A DNA stretch of 64,000 bases from Riptortus pedestris. Lineage: Eukaryota; Arthropoda; Insecta; Hemiptera; Alydidae. Each line of letters begins with the position of its first letter. Positions within the stretch are counted from its first letter, which is position 1. A program made the position numbers and the translations under genes. Below are positions 44,224-57,944 of this stretch, in pieces. The notes under the pieces were generated by a model. The model did not search any database and was not told the origin of the DNA. It saw nothing but the letters and a program-made list of their open reading frames with translations. The stretch covers positions 92,153,001 to 92,217,000 of the forward strand of contig CM032231.1 in NCBI GenBank assembly GCA_019009955.1, read 5' to 3'.

Positions 44224-45000
44224 TAGCTTAGGTACCCGGCTTCGCTCGGGAAATCATTGAGGGTATTTTTATAGCAAGGCTTCAAAGTGTACAATTATAC
44301 TTCCTGTCGGGGCGTATTATTTTTCCATAAGGGTAACTGTGGGGACTTAAAAAATGGAAACTTTAATTAAAAAGAGTAAATGAAAATGAGTTCCCAATCA
44401 AGCCCTCTCTACTGTTTGACACACCATGAATAATTCAAATCATGATCATGGAATAGTATCTATAATGCACATATTTTCTGTCAAACCCACTCCGAGCACA
44501 CATAGTTTAGAAATAGTCGGTTATAAGTAGAAAGAAATTCCTATAGAGCCAGCATTTAACAGGAAATAAGTTAATACAATTAACTGTGTGGGCGGGCCTC
44601 CGTGCGACTTTCCCTTCCGCTTGAGATTTATAACCGCACTAATACGAATTATACATAGAACAACCAGTAAGTCGAATAACAATATTTTTACGCCTATAAC
44701 AAATAAACATTAATTAGTACTAATATAATGGTTACCCCACTATAGTTTTAGCGAATACCTGGTTTATACTTTGTTAAACGCCAAAAGTGGATACATCAAA
44801 AGTTATTTTAAATAACAAATAAAAACCTTCTGTAATGTGCATGAGATAACAGGCTTCCCGGATAACCCCCCCCCCCCCCCGTGTCATCCACAGAAATGTT
44901 AACATAGTTTATTTTCATGGAGGAGAGGATGCTAATTCACTTACCGAGTTTTGTTTAATTCGGTTCTTTTTTGCGCCTAATAAAATTGTTGACTTTCACT
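44223..45000 (+). mobile_element. RTE-like family B, head and decayed body
   Basis: It begins CTAGCTTAGGTACCCGGC, then TTCGCTCGGG, 'tatttttatagcaaggcttcaaagtgtac', and later 'atacatcaaaagttattttaaataac', 'acttaccgagttttgtttaattcgg'. A C15 tract (44866-44880) replaces the usual 'aacccccac'. The 3' end is missing. Confidence 0.6.
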
Positions 45001-45623
45001 ATAGACAGGGATAGGTGGAAATCGAATGAGGCAAGTTCAGATGAATAGGGTTGGTTGATGAAGTGCATATTCCTGCCACACTAAAACACTAACAATTCTG
45101 CCGCGTCAGAGTCGACAGGCGTTATTATGATAGTCCTGCAATTTCAATTCTGGTTGTTTCCAACTCAACTATTCCCTAAAATTATTCTTTATAACCGCAA
45201 CATCTTGCGCCTAAATTAGTGGTCTGGTAGGATTACTGGTGGTAGGGCAGAGACCACACCTATACAATCATTTTTTGTGAAAAGCTAGGTGGTCATCAAA
45301 AATTGGTTTTTATGAGACTATTCTCGCGAATGTAAAAATAATTAATTTTTCACCCAATTCGAGTAAGTAAAGAACGTATCTCTCAATGAAGTACTACTTT
45401 AGTTGGCATACATGTCTAAAAACACTAAGACTAAATATTTTCGGAGATTGTAAATATTATTGACAAGAAAAACATTATATTATCGGAACTATTCAAACTT
45501 CTTACCAACCAGCCATTACCCAATGTGGTTTCCAGCCACCGATACTGGGATCTAGTAGTCATTGATAGTGGTGGAAATGACAAAAAGAAAATAGCAATTG
45601 AAGATAAAACTGAATATCCATAA
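45001..45623. other. No gene seen
   Basis: Unique sequence. A 76-codon minus-strand frame (45431-45661) has no recognised motif. Confidence 0.45.
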
Positions 45624-45980
45624 CTGAGGAGATGTAAGAACAAGAAGACAAATAGGTGCAAAGGTAAAAGAGCCTATTCTAAAAGGGGAGCTGTCCCATT
45701 TATCCGCGCCCCTACAACAAGAAAAAACTCCCTTATATCCCCAGGCTATTCAACAGCTACCCGAGTCTTAACCTTCCAATATATCACAAACCCTATACCG
45801 CAAATCATGGCGGCCCATCCCAATTCATACCAGAGGCTCATTTATTATACCAAGGGACTATTCCTACTAGTCCATTCAACGCCGCATGACGCCAATGCCT
45901 GTAAAGCAACACATATAACAAACAACCGCATATACTCGGGTATTAATAAGTTTTTACGGGTATTTGAGAAGCATTTTTAA
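45624..45980 (+). other. Unassigned 118-codon stop-to-stop frame
   Basis: An open plus-strand frame between TAA at 45621 and TAA at 45978, in a locally GC-richer stretch. It reads ...AVPFIRAPTTRKNSLISPG... then the only Met (MAAHPNSYQRLIYYTKG) about halfway. There is no initiator near the start, no recognised domain and no clear splice site, so it could be an internal exon or chance; one or two frames of this length are expected by chance in a window this AT-rich. Confidence 0.15.
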
Positions 45981-48961
45981 AAGTTTATGATTGAAGATTT
46001 TCGATGCCGTTTTGATTATTCACTCAGCTCCATAAACCCTACGTAAAAATTGTCACCATTCTCAGTCAGCCACCTGCGGAAGTAGAATCAAGACCAGTAA
46101 CGTCGGCGTACGCATAAAACCAACTGAATCGAATGTATTCAAGAGGTATTTTGAGCAATGAAATAAACACACAAATGAAGAATCAGAAAAGCGAACGACT
46201 TGATTTTTCAGTGAACAGTGATAAACTCCACTGAGTTTGTAAGGTATAGCAACCCATATACATTTATATGTATAGTATTTTGGCAGCTTCGTTATCAAAA
46301 TAGCAATAGCTGATTAGAATAAGAGAAATCTCCAAGTTGTGTCAAAAACCATGCAAAAATGCGGTCACATCAAGCAAATTGCAATAATTTCATAATTTTA
46401 AGTAGAACGCCTTTTTTTTGTAGTTCCGTCAAAAACATTCATTCATTATTAGCTAAGTATGTCTAGAAGTACGTAGGATGAGTCGATGAAATTGATTGTT
46501 GTATGAATCGCCATTATTTTTAACTAGCCAATAATAGATCATTATATGAAGTATTTTTTAAAGAGTCATGATTCATCAGTCTACCTGGATTCGATGACGT
46601 AAATGGTCTGTAACAGGAAATTACGAGCGTGGGTGAATGCGCCCACGTCCACTTATGTGTACCTACTATGCAGTGTTTCAAATATCACATACCTGGAAGG
46701 ACTCAATAATGAGAGTAAATTACTCCTTATCCCAGGACCGATCAATTCACTTCTCTTTCTCAGAATCAAATTAATACTCTACTTGCTTTAAAAAACTTAA
46801 TATTCACCTACATCATTTAATGTATAATGGTTTAGGACCATCATCCCGGATGCCTCTCAGGACCACAAATACGGCTAAAATAAATATGACCACTTATTAA
46901 GTAAATAAATATCCAAAACCCTCCTGCAGGCAGCATATTAATAAGAGCAAGTTTGTGTACTACTCAGGTGATTATTAAATCTATTATTGTATATTTAAAA
47001 TTTTCCAAATTGTTGAAATCATTTTTTAATAAAAAATATTATTAAATTAATTTCCACATGTACCCAAAAATACTCTAATGTTATTTTACAGTAATTACCT
47101 ATTTTTATAGAGATCTAGGAATGTACTGTTTTCTATTCTTTCTTCTAGAATTTGTTTTCCTTTCTCAAACATCTTCACACCCTTAAAATTAATAGTATAT
47201 CTGTATTCTGTAGAGTCCCCTCCATGTCTAAATTCTCACTGACAACATGTCAGTGGGCAAGCCTGGATGGAAGATTAAAGTTGTAGTCTGCATACTCATA
47301 CTGGCTAATAGTCTATATCAATAGTCTGCTTATAAAGGCTACAGGCTACTAAGGGATGTCTAGCCTGAATCGAATTTTTTTCAATCATGCCTTTATTGGT
47401 GTGAATGGAATTTTCCTCCTTTACTGCTGAATGGTCAGACGCAGATGACAATGGGAAACCACTGCATGTCCTTGTGTCCCTCTTATTCCCTTGTTCGGTC
47501 CCGTGAAAATCAGGTTTACCTGTTCACGAGACCAATTCCTTTTATTTTCGAAACTGAAACGGGGATCAGAGTTTAAGTTTACCAGACAGAGAAGTTCTAT
47601 TTATTGTCTTATGTCTTAACGATTTCCACGTCGACAAAGTTTAATTTTCCTTCCAGTTCAATTACTTTTAAAAATTCTAGGTTACATTTCTTGTCTCAAT
47701 ATACTCTGATTTCCAGAAACACGTTTTACATTTAAAATTATTAATATATGAATTCAGAATTATTAGCATAAAATTGTAGAAAATCTCTAAACAAAGCTCC
47801 TTAAGAAAAGAAAGCGTTCATAGGTAAATAATATCTCAGTCATCACTTCCGTCAATGGTGCGCACAACTTAGTCAACGTCTGAATTATTTTCGTCATTCT
47901 TCTCTTTTGATACCAATTTAATCAATAAATCACTTCTTGACAATCAATTAATTCACTTGGATCCAAGTCCTGGCTGAGAATCAAATAAATTCTGCAGTTT
48001 GTTTACATTTCATTATTTACGATATTGGTTTTGAAGTATATGCTAATAAATAGTAAACTAGATAAACTACCAGCGACTGTGCCGCACATGTAAATTTAAA
48101 GCAACCGAAAGAACTACAGTTACATTTTCGTAGATATAAACTACAACTAAGTATCATGACGACAATTAGATATAAGGGGGTAAAAAGAAGTGTAGTGAAA
48201 GTTAAATTTCAGTTTATTTTCCATTAGAGAGCCCAAGAAGAAAACTGTATTGGAACTAAATACAAACATATGTCATTTTGAAGGGAATGAAAAGTTGAGA
48301 AAAGAGACAATCTGACAATGAAAGTATGATAAGTAAGGGAGATAAAGACGAATAACAGTTAGTTTCAGTAACAGGTCTGTCTCAACTAGCGGGGGATATA
48401 CCTGAAGTCATAGCGAGTAAAACCATATATTACGTATACACCTCACGGGTTATTCTTCCTTGACAACATTTGTAAACCCTTACAAATGTTGACCTTGAGG
48501 ACAACTCACCAGAAGAAAACAAATGAAACAAAGGCATCTAATCGATTTTAAATGACTCTCATGTCGATAGTAATAGTGTAGTAGTTAATAAAATGTGTAA
48601 CTTAAAAGACAATTTGAGTTTATGCCACTAGAATAGCCGCAATCTACTTAAATTTGACTCTATGAATTGTAAAGTAGCCCAATGATTACATAAAAATCTA
48701 ACACCTATTTATAGACAACCTCCTTAAATAAATATGTCAAACACATAAGTAGTAGCATGAAAAAGCGAAAAATATCTTCACAAATATGTTCTTCCCAAGT
48801 AATGCATTATGAAAAAACTTCTATTACAAATTGCGTATTATGACACTCACTGTTTTCACTTAAAGGTAACTGTGAAACTAACAGAGGGGTAAAACTAATT
48901 TATTATTATATTAATTTGTTACTACCGGAAGACTTTGTTCTTTCTCTTTTTATTAGATTAT
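45981..48961. other. Unique sequence, no gene supported
   Basis: No window repeat family seen. The segment 47400-47540 ('cagacgcagatgacaatgggaaaccactgcatg') vaguely resembles non-LTR element sequence, but I cannot support a call. Confidence 0.4.
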
Positions 48962-49020
48962 GATCTGAGCGAAATCAGCTATTGGGGCTCTACTCATGAC
49001 GCCAGTTTCCGAAAAGATTG
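48962..49020 (-). mobile_element. Family A 3' end fragment
   Basis: 'gagcgaaatcagctattggggctctactcatgacgccagtttccgaaaa' matches the 3' end inside the hairpin. Confidence 0.7.
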
Positions 49021-49324
49021 TTTTGCTCTGTGATAATATTTAAAAAAAATAATAATAACTAAAAAAAAAAATAGTAAACGTACAATTGTCTTACGCGCAG
49101 AGTACTAAATATTTGAACTAAGTGGGAAACAGAGGCACTAAACATTAACAAACAAAACTGATAACACACTTCAAGGACAGGATACACAGATTACCCATGG
49201 CAGCGAATATATTACTTAAATTGCTCGTTTAAAAACACAATTGAGCATTATGTTTACAGCTAATTAAAAAATACTGAAGTGGGTGGGTACGACATGACTT
49301 CCTACTACTATTAAATTATATATT

Positions 49325-49470
49325 TAAAATCAAAAATTCAAAATATCTCCATTAGAATGATTTTAATCGAAAAATTGAATAAAACCAATCTTATTGCAAA
49401 TTAAATTTTCTATAAATGTTGTTTTATAAATTCTTTATTTAAGATATAAATATATTTCTACATTTATGAA
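49325..49470 (-). mobile_element. Family A core fragment
   Basis: 'aaaattcaaaatatctccattagaatg', 'aatcgaaaaattgaataaaaccaatcttattgcaaattaaatttt' match the core. Confidence 0.7.
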
Positions 49471-51836
49471 ACGTGATTTTATAATATGTTCAGCATATCA
49501 GCATATGTCCAGCGTAAATAAATGTTTGAATAAAAAATCATTGAGTGCGAATTGCACTCCTCAAGAAAGGAAATGAATCCGTTGTGCCCACATTCCCATG
49601 ACAGATGGTTCAAAAGTACAAGGTATTCATCTCTTGGTAGTCGTTACATAAGTTCAAAACTGAACCTCCCAAAGCCATAGATGACTTCAAAATGTTTCTC
49701 GTGGAAAAGTAATTTCTGTCTCAAATGGGTGAAATTTGTGTACAACGGATTATAATGATATTGTAACAATTTTTGTTAGAAACAAAAATACACCAGAAGT
49801 AATTAAACGCCCACAATACCGAGGATATACAGCAAAAGATTAAACGGCTATCAAAATATGACTGAAATCTATGAGGCTGAACTTCAATCAAGTCCTGTAG
49901 TTTTCTGTAGATGCCATTCCATACAAGATAAGGACATAGAGCAGAACAGAACTGCAAGCTGTGATGATCATGATCAAATCGTTCAGTATAATGCCTGATC
50001 CACAAAGCCACTCTATACAAGTTCAGTCCTTAAGAGAAAAGAAAAAGCTCCAATTTCAACAATATCCCTTAGCTAGTGTAATAAACTCGGATTAGGCGGG
50101 CGAAGGACAAAATCAATACATAACTAAACCAGCAAATGAGAAATTCCAATGGCTTAGGACAAGCACGAATAAGGCAGAGCTTTGGCAAGGAATTCAACAT
50201 GTAAATTGATTTCATATTCTAATAGTACATGCAACCATTTTTAACATTTTTATAATGATGCAATTCATTTTTAGAATTTATGTGCTTCAACAATGGCTCT
50301 AATAATTTCATAATTGTGCCCGGATATCTCCGTAAAATGTAAATAAAACTTGACGCAATTTTGCACTATTGTACCTTTTTAAGTGTACTTATATTTCATA
50401 GTCAGCCCCCAATATTTCTCTAACATTACATTTGGAGGTCATAAAACTGGAGCGGGACTAGGAGACTTTTCGTGTTGGTGTAAATAGGAAAGAAGTCGAT
50501 CAGCACTCTTCTCCTTAAAATACTAACATTAAATTTTAAAATATTACAAAAACGTTGAAATATGGACGGCCCAAGTTGACATAACTCTATCCTATTTTTT
50601 ATTTTCAACCCAATTTGAAAAGATTTTTAGAAAAACATTTGGATATCGCGTCATACACATTTTAGGCTAATTAATTTTTTATAGTTACTGAGAATTTTCA
50701 AAAGAACAATTTGTAATTCATTCGGTATTCCTTCCTCGTTTACACAATATACACAATTAATAATGTAAAACAACATTATTCTAAACGGATATTATTCCTA
50801 AGGCAACTGCAAAAACTTCTTTCGTTTATTATTATTTTTTTGTACAACTTCTTTAGAGTCCTACTACACGCAAGCGAATACGCATATGCACTACAATTTG
50901 ACACCAGCCCCTCACTTCATTAATACTGAGGTGTCGAGTAACAGGTTAATTTCTTTCTATTCAATATGACTTAAAAAGCTTGATATCCAATTTGTGGGTA
51001 GTGAAACATTGTCAACACCATAATCGATTGTTATCAAAAATATATCTGTTTTTATCTTATCATTCAGTGGAGTTGCTCAACATTTATGACGTTACACAGG
51101 ACTTTCCTTGAAAACGTCTTGGACTTTCCATCTGTTTGGTTCCAGTAAATACACATTTGTGGTCACATTTCGCCGATATTTTAAGTGATTATTCTAAATC
51201 GAAAATGCCTTTACATTTTTAGGAAAGATGATGCAGCACCATCTAAGCAAAAAATTACAGAAGATGCTTGCCAAAGATATAAAAGCTAGCTACTCTGGGA
51301 AGGAAGTCATGTAGGTAAGGATGACGCATAAATAAAATGAAATCTTCCTTTAAAAATGCCGAATTGTATGGAACAAAGACATGAATGGACGCTAAATATG
51401 GAATATTAATACAAAAGGTAATGTATTATAGGCCTATATCTTCAGCCGTACGATTGTTAATGGCAAAACACTGATGACGTCGTTCTCCACAGATTTTATT
51501 CTTTTAAATTAGAACAAAATATTTTCAAGTAACAGTTAGTCAAATGACAAATATGTGTAATAAAGAATTTACACGAAAGATTGCATGCCACGTTTTGTTT
51601 AAACTTATCCCAAATGATCACTTGAAGTCGTTAAAAATAAACACCCAATTACATTTTTAAGGGTATATACCTAACAGCCAATTAACACAAGAGGAATGAA
51701 TGGGCAAATATTAAGTGCTTCCGCGCGTAAGACTAACTGAAAAGAACTCACGGAAGTTCAAAATCACACTCTTAATATAGTTTATAACGACTGCATTGAG
51801 TCTGGTAAAGAAAAGCTTCACTAACAAGGTTCTATA
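49471..51836. other. Unique sequence, no gene supported
   Basis: A 99-codon minus-strand frame (49721-50020) has no recognised motif. Nothing else seen. Confidence 0.4.
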
Positions 51837-51900
51837 ATTTAAAAATCAGAATAAAAAATAGATTTATGATTTAAAAACCAGAATAAAAAATAAATTAATA
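51837..51900 (+). repeat. 32-bp tandem duplication
   Basis: ATTTAAAAATCAGAATAAAA... occurs at 51837-51868 and again at 51869-51900 with a few substitutions. Confidence 0.8.
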
Positions 51901-52424
51901 TCCAAGGCTGCCCGAGTAATAGAGCTAGATCGATCGCAATAGGAATGAAATGCAAGTTTTAAAAGGAAATAATGCACCGTTCAATTAAAAGTTCAAGGTC
52001 ATTGAAAAAATTATAGGACACGAAAATTGTTCAAAGTGTCTAACTATTGAATATTTGGTTGATTGGATCATGGAAACAACCATGCATATTGCATTGCATA
52101 AACCCTTAACTTATAATTTAAAGTGGTAAAACTCGAGTTAGAGAAGTTACATTTTAAGTTCACTCGATCTTATGATTTCCTTTATTCCAGGGAAGACTTT
52201 CCATTGGGGAAACAGTTTAGCAGGCATATAGTATTCATAATTATAATTGGTCACTCACCGACAATACGGGATAAAACATGAAATTATGTATAAGGTCCAG
52301 GAGGAAAAATTTCTATTTTAAATTCATTTTAGATACATATTCCATTTTATTCAAAAATTTATATATTTTATTATATCTTGTTTAATATTTTTTGTTTTGG
52401 ATTCTATATTATGTTTGTCAATTT
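51901..52424. other. No gene seen
   Basis: Unique AT-rich sequence. Confidence 0.45.
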
Positions 52425-52860
52425 GTTGTGTTGGATTTCCATTTATTGTTGGATTTCCATTTATTGTTTGATTTCTACTTATTGTTCAATTTCTATTATT
52501 TGAGTTCCATTTTTGTTTTCTATTTCTGTTTTTGTTTTTCCATTTCTGTTTTTATGTTTCATTTCTGTTTTTGTTTCCCATTTTGGTTTTGTGTTCCATT
52601 TCTGTTTTTGTTCTATTTCTGTTTTTGTGTTCCATTTCTGGTTTTTGTTTTCCATTTTGTTTTTGATTTCCATTTCTGTGTTTTGTTTTTCCATTTGGTA
52701 TTGTGATCCATTCCAGCCCTGTTTTACGTATCAATTCTGTTTGTCTGTTTCTGTTTTTTGTTCCATTCCTGTTTTTGTGTTCCATTTCTGTTTCGTGTTA
52801 CTTTTCTATTTTTCATGTTATATTTCTGTTATGTTGTTTTATGTTCGTTTAAATTAATTT
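52425..52860 (+). repeat. TTCCATTTCTGTTTTTGTG minisatellite
   Basis: Degenerate units of about 16-20 bp ('ttccatttctgtttttgtg', 'ttccattttggttttgtg', 'ttccatttattgtttga') over about 430 bp, decaying at both ends. The plus strand is almost free of A outside 'cca'. Both strands give long low-complexity frames (Phe/Cys/Leu-rich, or Lys/Asn/Glu/Thr-rich), which I treat as artefacts. An (AAAT)n tail at 52954-52972 follows a 'ttttatacagg...' stretch. Confidence 0.9.
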
Positions 52861-52972
52861 TGTTTCGTTTCGTTTTTTGTTTTGTTTTTTTTATTTTTCA
52901 ATTTTATACAGGTTTTTTTTCCCGAGCAACATCGCCACAGCTGCGAAGCTCCAAATAAATAAATAAATAAAA

Positions 52973-53582
52973 TAATCTCGTAGACATTCAAAGTCAGCAA
53001 GTGTATTTCCTAGCCACTTAATACTATTAAATAACAAACTAGTGTACTTTAATGAGAATGTATCCTTTGTACATTAACCATAAGCATTTTAATTTTATGT
53101 TTATGCAAGAATTCTGTTGTAATTTATTTGCACTGGAAGGCGACAGGAAGTTAGTATCATAATTTAGATATTCATATATCAACACCACTTTTAAACACTA
53201 AACATTATTTTATTATTCAGTTGTTTTTTTCTTCTTTTTTCTATAAAACCATTAGTAAAGAATATATTTATTGCCTCTAAAATAAACCTCTAAATCCCAG
53301 TTGGAATATAGAGTTTCTAAAAAACCGGAGAAAAATTATAAATCCTCAACTACAAGAATATATCATAATAAATTTGGACGGCTAATATAATAGGTCAGAA
53401 TGAGGCTAAAGCCACGAATGAATGAATCCAACCCTAACAGAGGGAATTCCTGAAGAGGGCAAGGCCGAATGCAATCAATTATTTTATTTTAATAGGTATG
53501 CTCGCCATTTGATCAACCAATAATGCTTGACAATGAAAATGGGGCACTGCATTTGGGCGCAATTAAGACCACGTCCAGTAGA
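52973..53582. other. No gene seen
   Basis: Unique AT-rich sequence. Confidence 0.45.
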
Positions 53583-53879
53583 TTACTTTTTTTTGTAATT
53601 TGCAAGAAAATGGTAAACCCTGGAAGTGCGCCAAGGACGAGACAATGTTAACTGAACCCGAGACAAAGAAGGAAGTCCACTAATAACCATTCTGGATGCC
53701 ACATCCAGAAGAGTTACTGTTAGATTGATAGCTTCAGGCTGACCATCGTGGGAGCTGGCAGGACAATCTATTAGCCCAAAAGACAGATCTGTATAGGTAG
53801 GCAGCATCTCTTTCCAATTCTCAAGCAGGAGAGAGACAAATCTCTTCCCATCTCGGTGGAATAGTTCTGCTCGGACATC
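53583..53879 (-). CDS. Candidate exon or ORF fragment, unknown protein
   Basis: An open frame of 98 codons from a stop at 53880-53882. It starts VRAELFHRDGKRFVSLLLEN and continues WKEMLPTYTDLSFGLIDCP, then DGQPEAINLTVTLLDVASRM, and ends RVYHFLANYKKK. It lies in a locally GC-richer block and reads like globular protein rather than low complexity. There is no credible start at the 5' side and the 3' end runs into AT-rich sequence, so an exon or transposon ORF relic is more likely than a complete gene. Not recognised. Confidence 0.25.
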   Translation of the reverse strand, partial: DVRAELFHRDGKRFVSLLLENWKEMLPTYTDLSFGLIDCPASSHDGQPEAINLTVTLLDVASRMVISGLPSLSRVQLTLSRPWRTSRVYHFLANYKKK

Positions 53880-53882
53880 TCA

Positions 53883-56800
53883 CTCCCACTCCTTGATAAG
53901 ACTCCCTCGAATTACGTTTACCATTAAATACAGAAAGAAAAAAACCAATAAACCCCAAAATAAACCGGAAAGCCCTTTTAAAACTGCCCAAGCTCATTCA
54001 GTGTAAAGTCGACCTCTGTAAATAAGTTAATAAATCATCCTAGACTTGATGGTGGGGAAAAGACGACGGTTTTTTAATACCTAGAATTCCAAACCTTCAT
54101 TGCCAAACGGTGCTGAGCAGGTTCCAGAGAGGAAAGACGACCACAAACCACACCGTTGACTCGCAAAAATTAAAATCCAATTGTTGGTATGACTTGCTGG
54201 CAATGTATTAATATCCCAATATTCCCAAATGAATAATGTTCCTTATGGAAAGCGATGAGAATTCATAATTGTTCCTCAATTATATTATTGAAAAATAACA
54301 AACGAATAGCAAAAATCCACTATCTTAGATATTAAAAAAGACCGATATTTCCAGTGTGAGTGGTGACCTGCTATGAATGCTATTTTCTCCCAGAAAGGAT
54401 GAATATAAATGCAGTTCCCATGTCCTTCACTCAACAGTTCTCACTCTAACCAACATCACTAGGCGAGCCATTAGCCATGTTCTAAAACTATTTTTTTCTA
54501 TCAAAAGGCTAAAGATAAATACAAAATAAAATATTAAAGCATCGATTGTACAATTTGGATTAATTTCAAGAACAATTGATGATATAAGGACTGTTAATTC
54601 CATTACGACGTAATTTACGAATATATATTTTGGAATAACGTATACATCTAAATTGTTACAAATGCGCATATATATCTCAGCAGTTATGTGAAACCTACAA
54701 GGTTAGCTCACTGACTAATGTTACATCTGCGAACTTGATAACAGGTATCCGAAATGAAATTTTCCAGTGTTTCTGGTAGTTAAAGTTACTGAATTTTTAA
54801 TCAATGCCACAACCTTGATTATGCAACCGTGTCGTTCAACACTATATTATTTATAGTCATAATTTATACTTTCATGATTTTAATGATTATTTGAGTCATG
54901 CGTATTAGACGGAAATGACAACAAAAAATGCCGTTATTTTCATTCAGTTATGAACGCTAGACCCGTTATGACGCTCAGCTCATTAAGGTAGGGTAAACAT
55001 AAACAGCTAATGCAGTAAAAGGAAGTAAATGAGAGAAAAAATAGCTAAAACCCGAATTAATTCTGAGAAGGCGATACTTGTTAACAAGTGTTTTTAAAGT
55101 AATTTCTGATAGAGTACAATCAAAAGAGCTTTGCGATAACAGTGTTAATATACAGAGTTTCATCATTAAAATTTATAATCTCCCAAGTTCTGTGAATGAA
55201 GTAAAGGCGAGACTTGATGGACTAATTAAAACAATTTTGAACAAGAAAGTAACTTGTTGGTACAAAGTGTTTATAGAGTAAGAATATTTATAAAGATTTC
55301 AGCGTATTTATACAAAGGCTGAGTTTATGAATGGGGTCTCTCTTGGCATTTATTCTTTCCTAGCCTTTGAGTTACGTATGCTACTTGGCTTATTTATAAG
55401 AACGCAATTTCCTAAAAGAGATGGTTGAAACGATTCTTTCGCCTCTAATGCCAGGAAAGGAGTTCATTTAAAATATGCATGGAAACTTTCCCCAGAAGCT
55501 CCCTCCAAAGGGAATCTTCCTTATTCATTTTAATGTGACAACTCAGCTATCGCACCATTTAATTTACCGCTAACTTCTTCTATAAAAGCATAAAGTTTGA
55601 GTAATGGACTTTATCGAAACTTTTTAGATATATTTGTTCCACGAAAAATATTTATCGCACTGGTTATTACCTGGCCAGCTCACTGGGAAGTTTCAGCGAG
55701 ATGTCAAACGGTAATTAAAGTTCTACCTCAAATGTAGTAAAGGGTTTATTTTTACTTTAGTTCGTTCTGTACCAGGCCTGTTGAATAGGAGCCTAAACGT
55801 AAATTTCGTAAACTATTTTCTTTACCTTTATAAACCACATATTTAATCTACAGTCAAATTAAGATTTATTTTCGGCAAAAAAATATTATAAATAAAGTCA
55901 TCATTTAAATCATTTTACGTGCCCAAACTTCGTCGTGTAAGACGAAGAAACCATACCTTGAAAATGTACGTTTTAAGCTAGTTTTAAGTATCGCTAAATA
56001 CCATTCTTTTATTTATTAGTAATGGATTTATTAAAATATATTTATCGTCATGAATATGTAAATAAACTGCTAAAAATGAAAGCAACTATGGAATAGTGCA
56101 AGCAGTAAAGTAAGAACGTCTCTTTCTTGCCTGAGAAGATTACTCGTATCCCGATATGATAAACCAAATTAACTTACTGTTAGGGGGAAGCCCCTTCCCA
56201 TCTGCGATTGCTTTAACCTCCCTGCAGCTTCTTTTAACGTGTGAAAATTTCGCTAGTCCAAGTGAGGTGATAAACTTCAAACCAAGATAAAAAGAACTAC
56301 TTGAAGACAAGATAAAAAAGGCATATGGAAGGACACTCATCTATTTCAAGAACTATTGACCCTCGCCTACTGTTAATGACTTTACAGTAGATGCAGTACA
56401 ACTAAATGTGTAAATGGTCGACTTTATGCACTACACACAGGTATAGGTTCTTGGTGATCTTAGAATTATGATCACGTAGAGGGAAGGAGGAATTGATTTG
56501 ATTGCCGTCCATTGAAGTTCTAAGTTAATAATTATTATTATTATATATGAAAAAAAAAAGTTCACCAGCTCTCCTGGGAATTTACTATATCAACTAAAAC
56601 TCACCAAATAAAAGATCCCGAGTAGACTATTATGAAGAATAACAATTAATTTCAGATTAGAGATTAAAGTAGGATGCTCCTAAGAAGTGCAAAAGCCATA
56701 TTTTATTTATGATCATGTCAGAAACTCCTAGACTAAATAAATATATTTAAACTATTTTAATATGGGAAAAAACTCAAACTCACTGAGACTCGAGGAAGGA

Positions 56801-57822
56801 TCCTTAATGTCTTTTAATCAGACTGCACAGACCAGGCAAGGTTACGGATTACCACTGGTATAGCAAATTCTGTTCTCCAAGTCATTCATCAAAATCGATG
56901 CCTTTGAAGAGGACCAGTAAATGTCAGTTTACAACGTAAAGTAGGAAGAAATAAAAATAGTTTCCCAGGAGAAAACAAGAATGGATTAACAAAAGCACTG
57001 AATATAATGAATGCATTCTATTAAATCACACGTCACAAAATACTCCTACTATATAGGCATTGTCTAATTATGCCCGTGAAGTACTAAGTGGTAATTGGAC
57101 GAATATTAAAGTTCAGAGTAGCAGTTCTATGACGAGGTCGTTCCTATCCCAAGGTAATAGCTGTGGTATGGAACAGTGGGCGTTGAACGTGATACATTGT
57201 GTAAACACAGCATGTAAACATGAGTAGAACACTATGTTGACCCCTATTCACAGGTGTAATACAGAGTTGTAATTGTGCTATTCCTTGTTAACTAAATCTG
57301 CTATCACAATGGAAGCAACGGAGTAAGTGAATACTAGAGTAAAACACGCAAGCGGAGGGGAAAGTAGTATTTTCTTTTGATTACAATGAAAAGAAACAAA
57401 AAGAATGTAGTATTTTAAAAGAGGTATCAATATCTTTCTATGTTTGAGATTAGACCTGCACGCACCATGAATAGTTGCTTGGGCTTTAAAATCAAGATTA
57501 TCTTCATAAACATAAGATTCATTTTTGTAAGGAGGAGTTGGTCAGGTGAACGTGCCTGCTTGACAAGTAGCTGCAGTTTAAAATAATGGCTCGAGTGGCT
57601 ATTATTCAATAGATACGAGGAGCGTTGCTCCGACTAACATCCCATGGCCCTACCTACAAGATAACAGCAATGAAGTATGTACAAATTTTTATGTTTGTGG
57701 TGAATGTATAAAAACAAACTTTAGTCTAGGGCAATATTTGATCTTTAAATACAAATTCCTACAAACATACTACAGCTATTTTAATATACCCGAAAATACA
57801 CCTACACAGCTATTTATTTTGA
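53883..57822. other. Unique sequence, no gene supported
   Basis: About 4 kb without a recognised repeat. Open frames of 60-80 codons (near 54427, 54975, 55078, 56140 and 57427) have no motif. Confidence 0.4.
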
Positions 57823-57846
57823 GTGTGTGTGTGTGTGTGTGTGTGT
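57823..57846 (+). repeat. (GT)12 microsatellite
   Basis: GT run followed by ACACATACATACATA units to about 57890. Confidence 0.9.
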
Positions 57847-57944
57847 ACACATACATACATAATATACATGCATACACACATACATACACTATGTATAAAT
57901 AACTCTGTAGATGAAAGACTAGTAGGTAAATATGTCTATATAGT

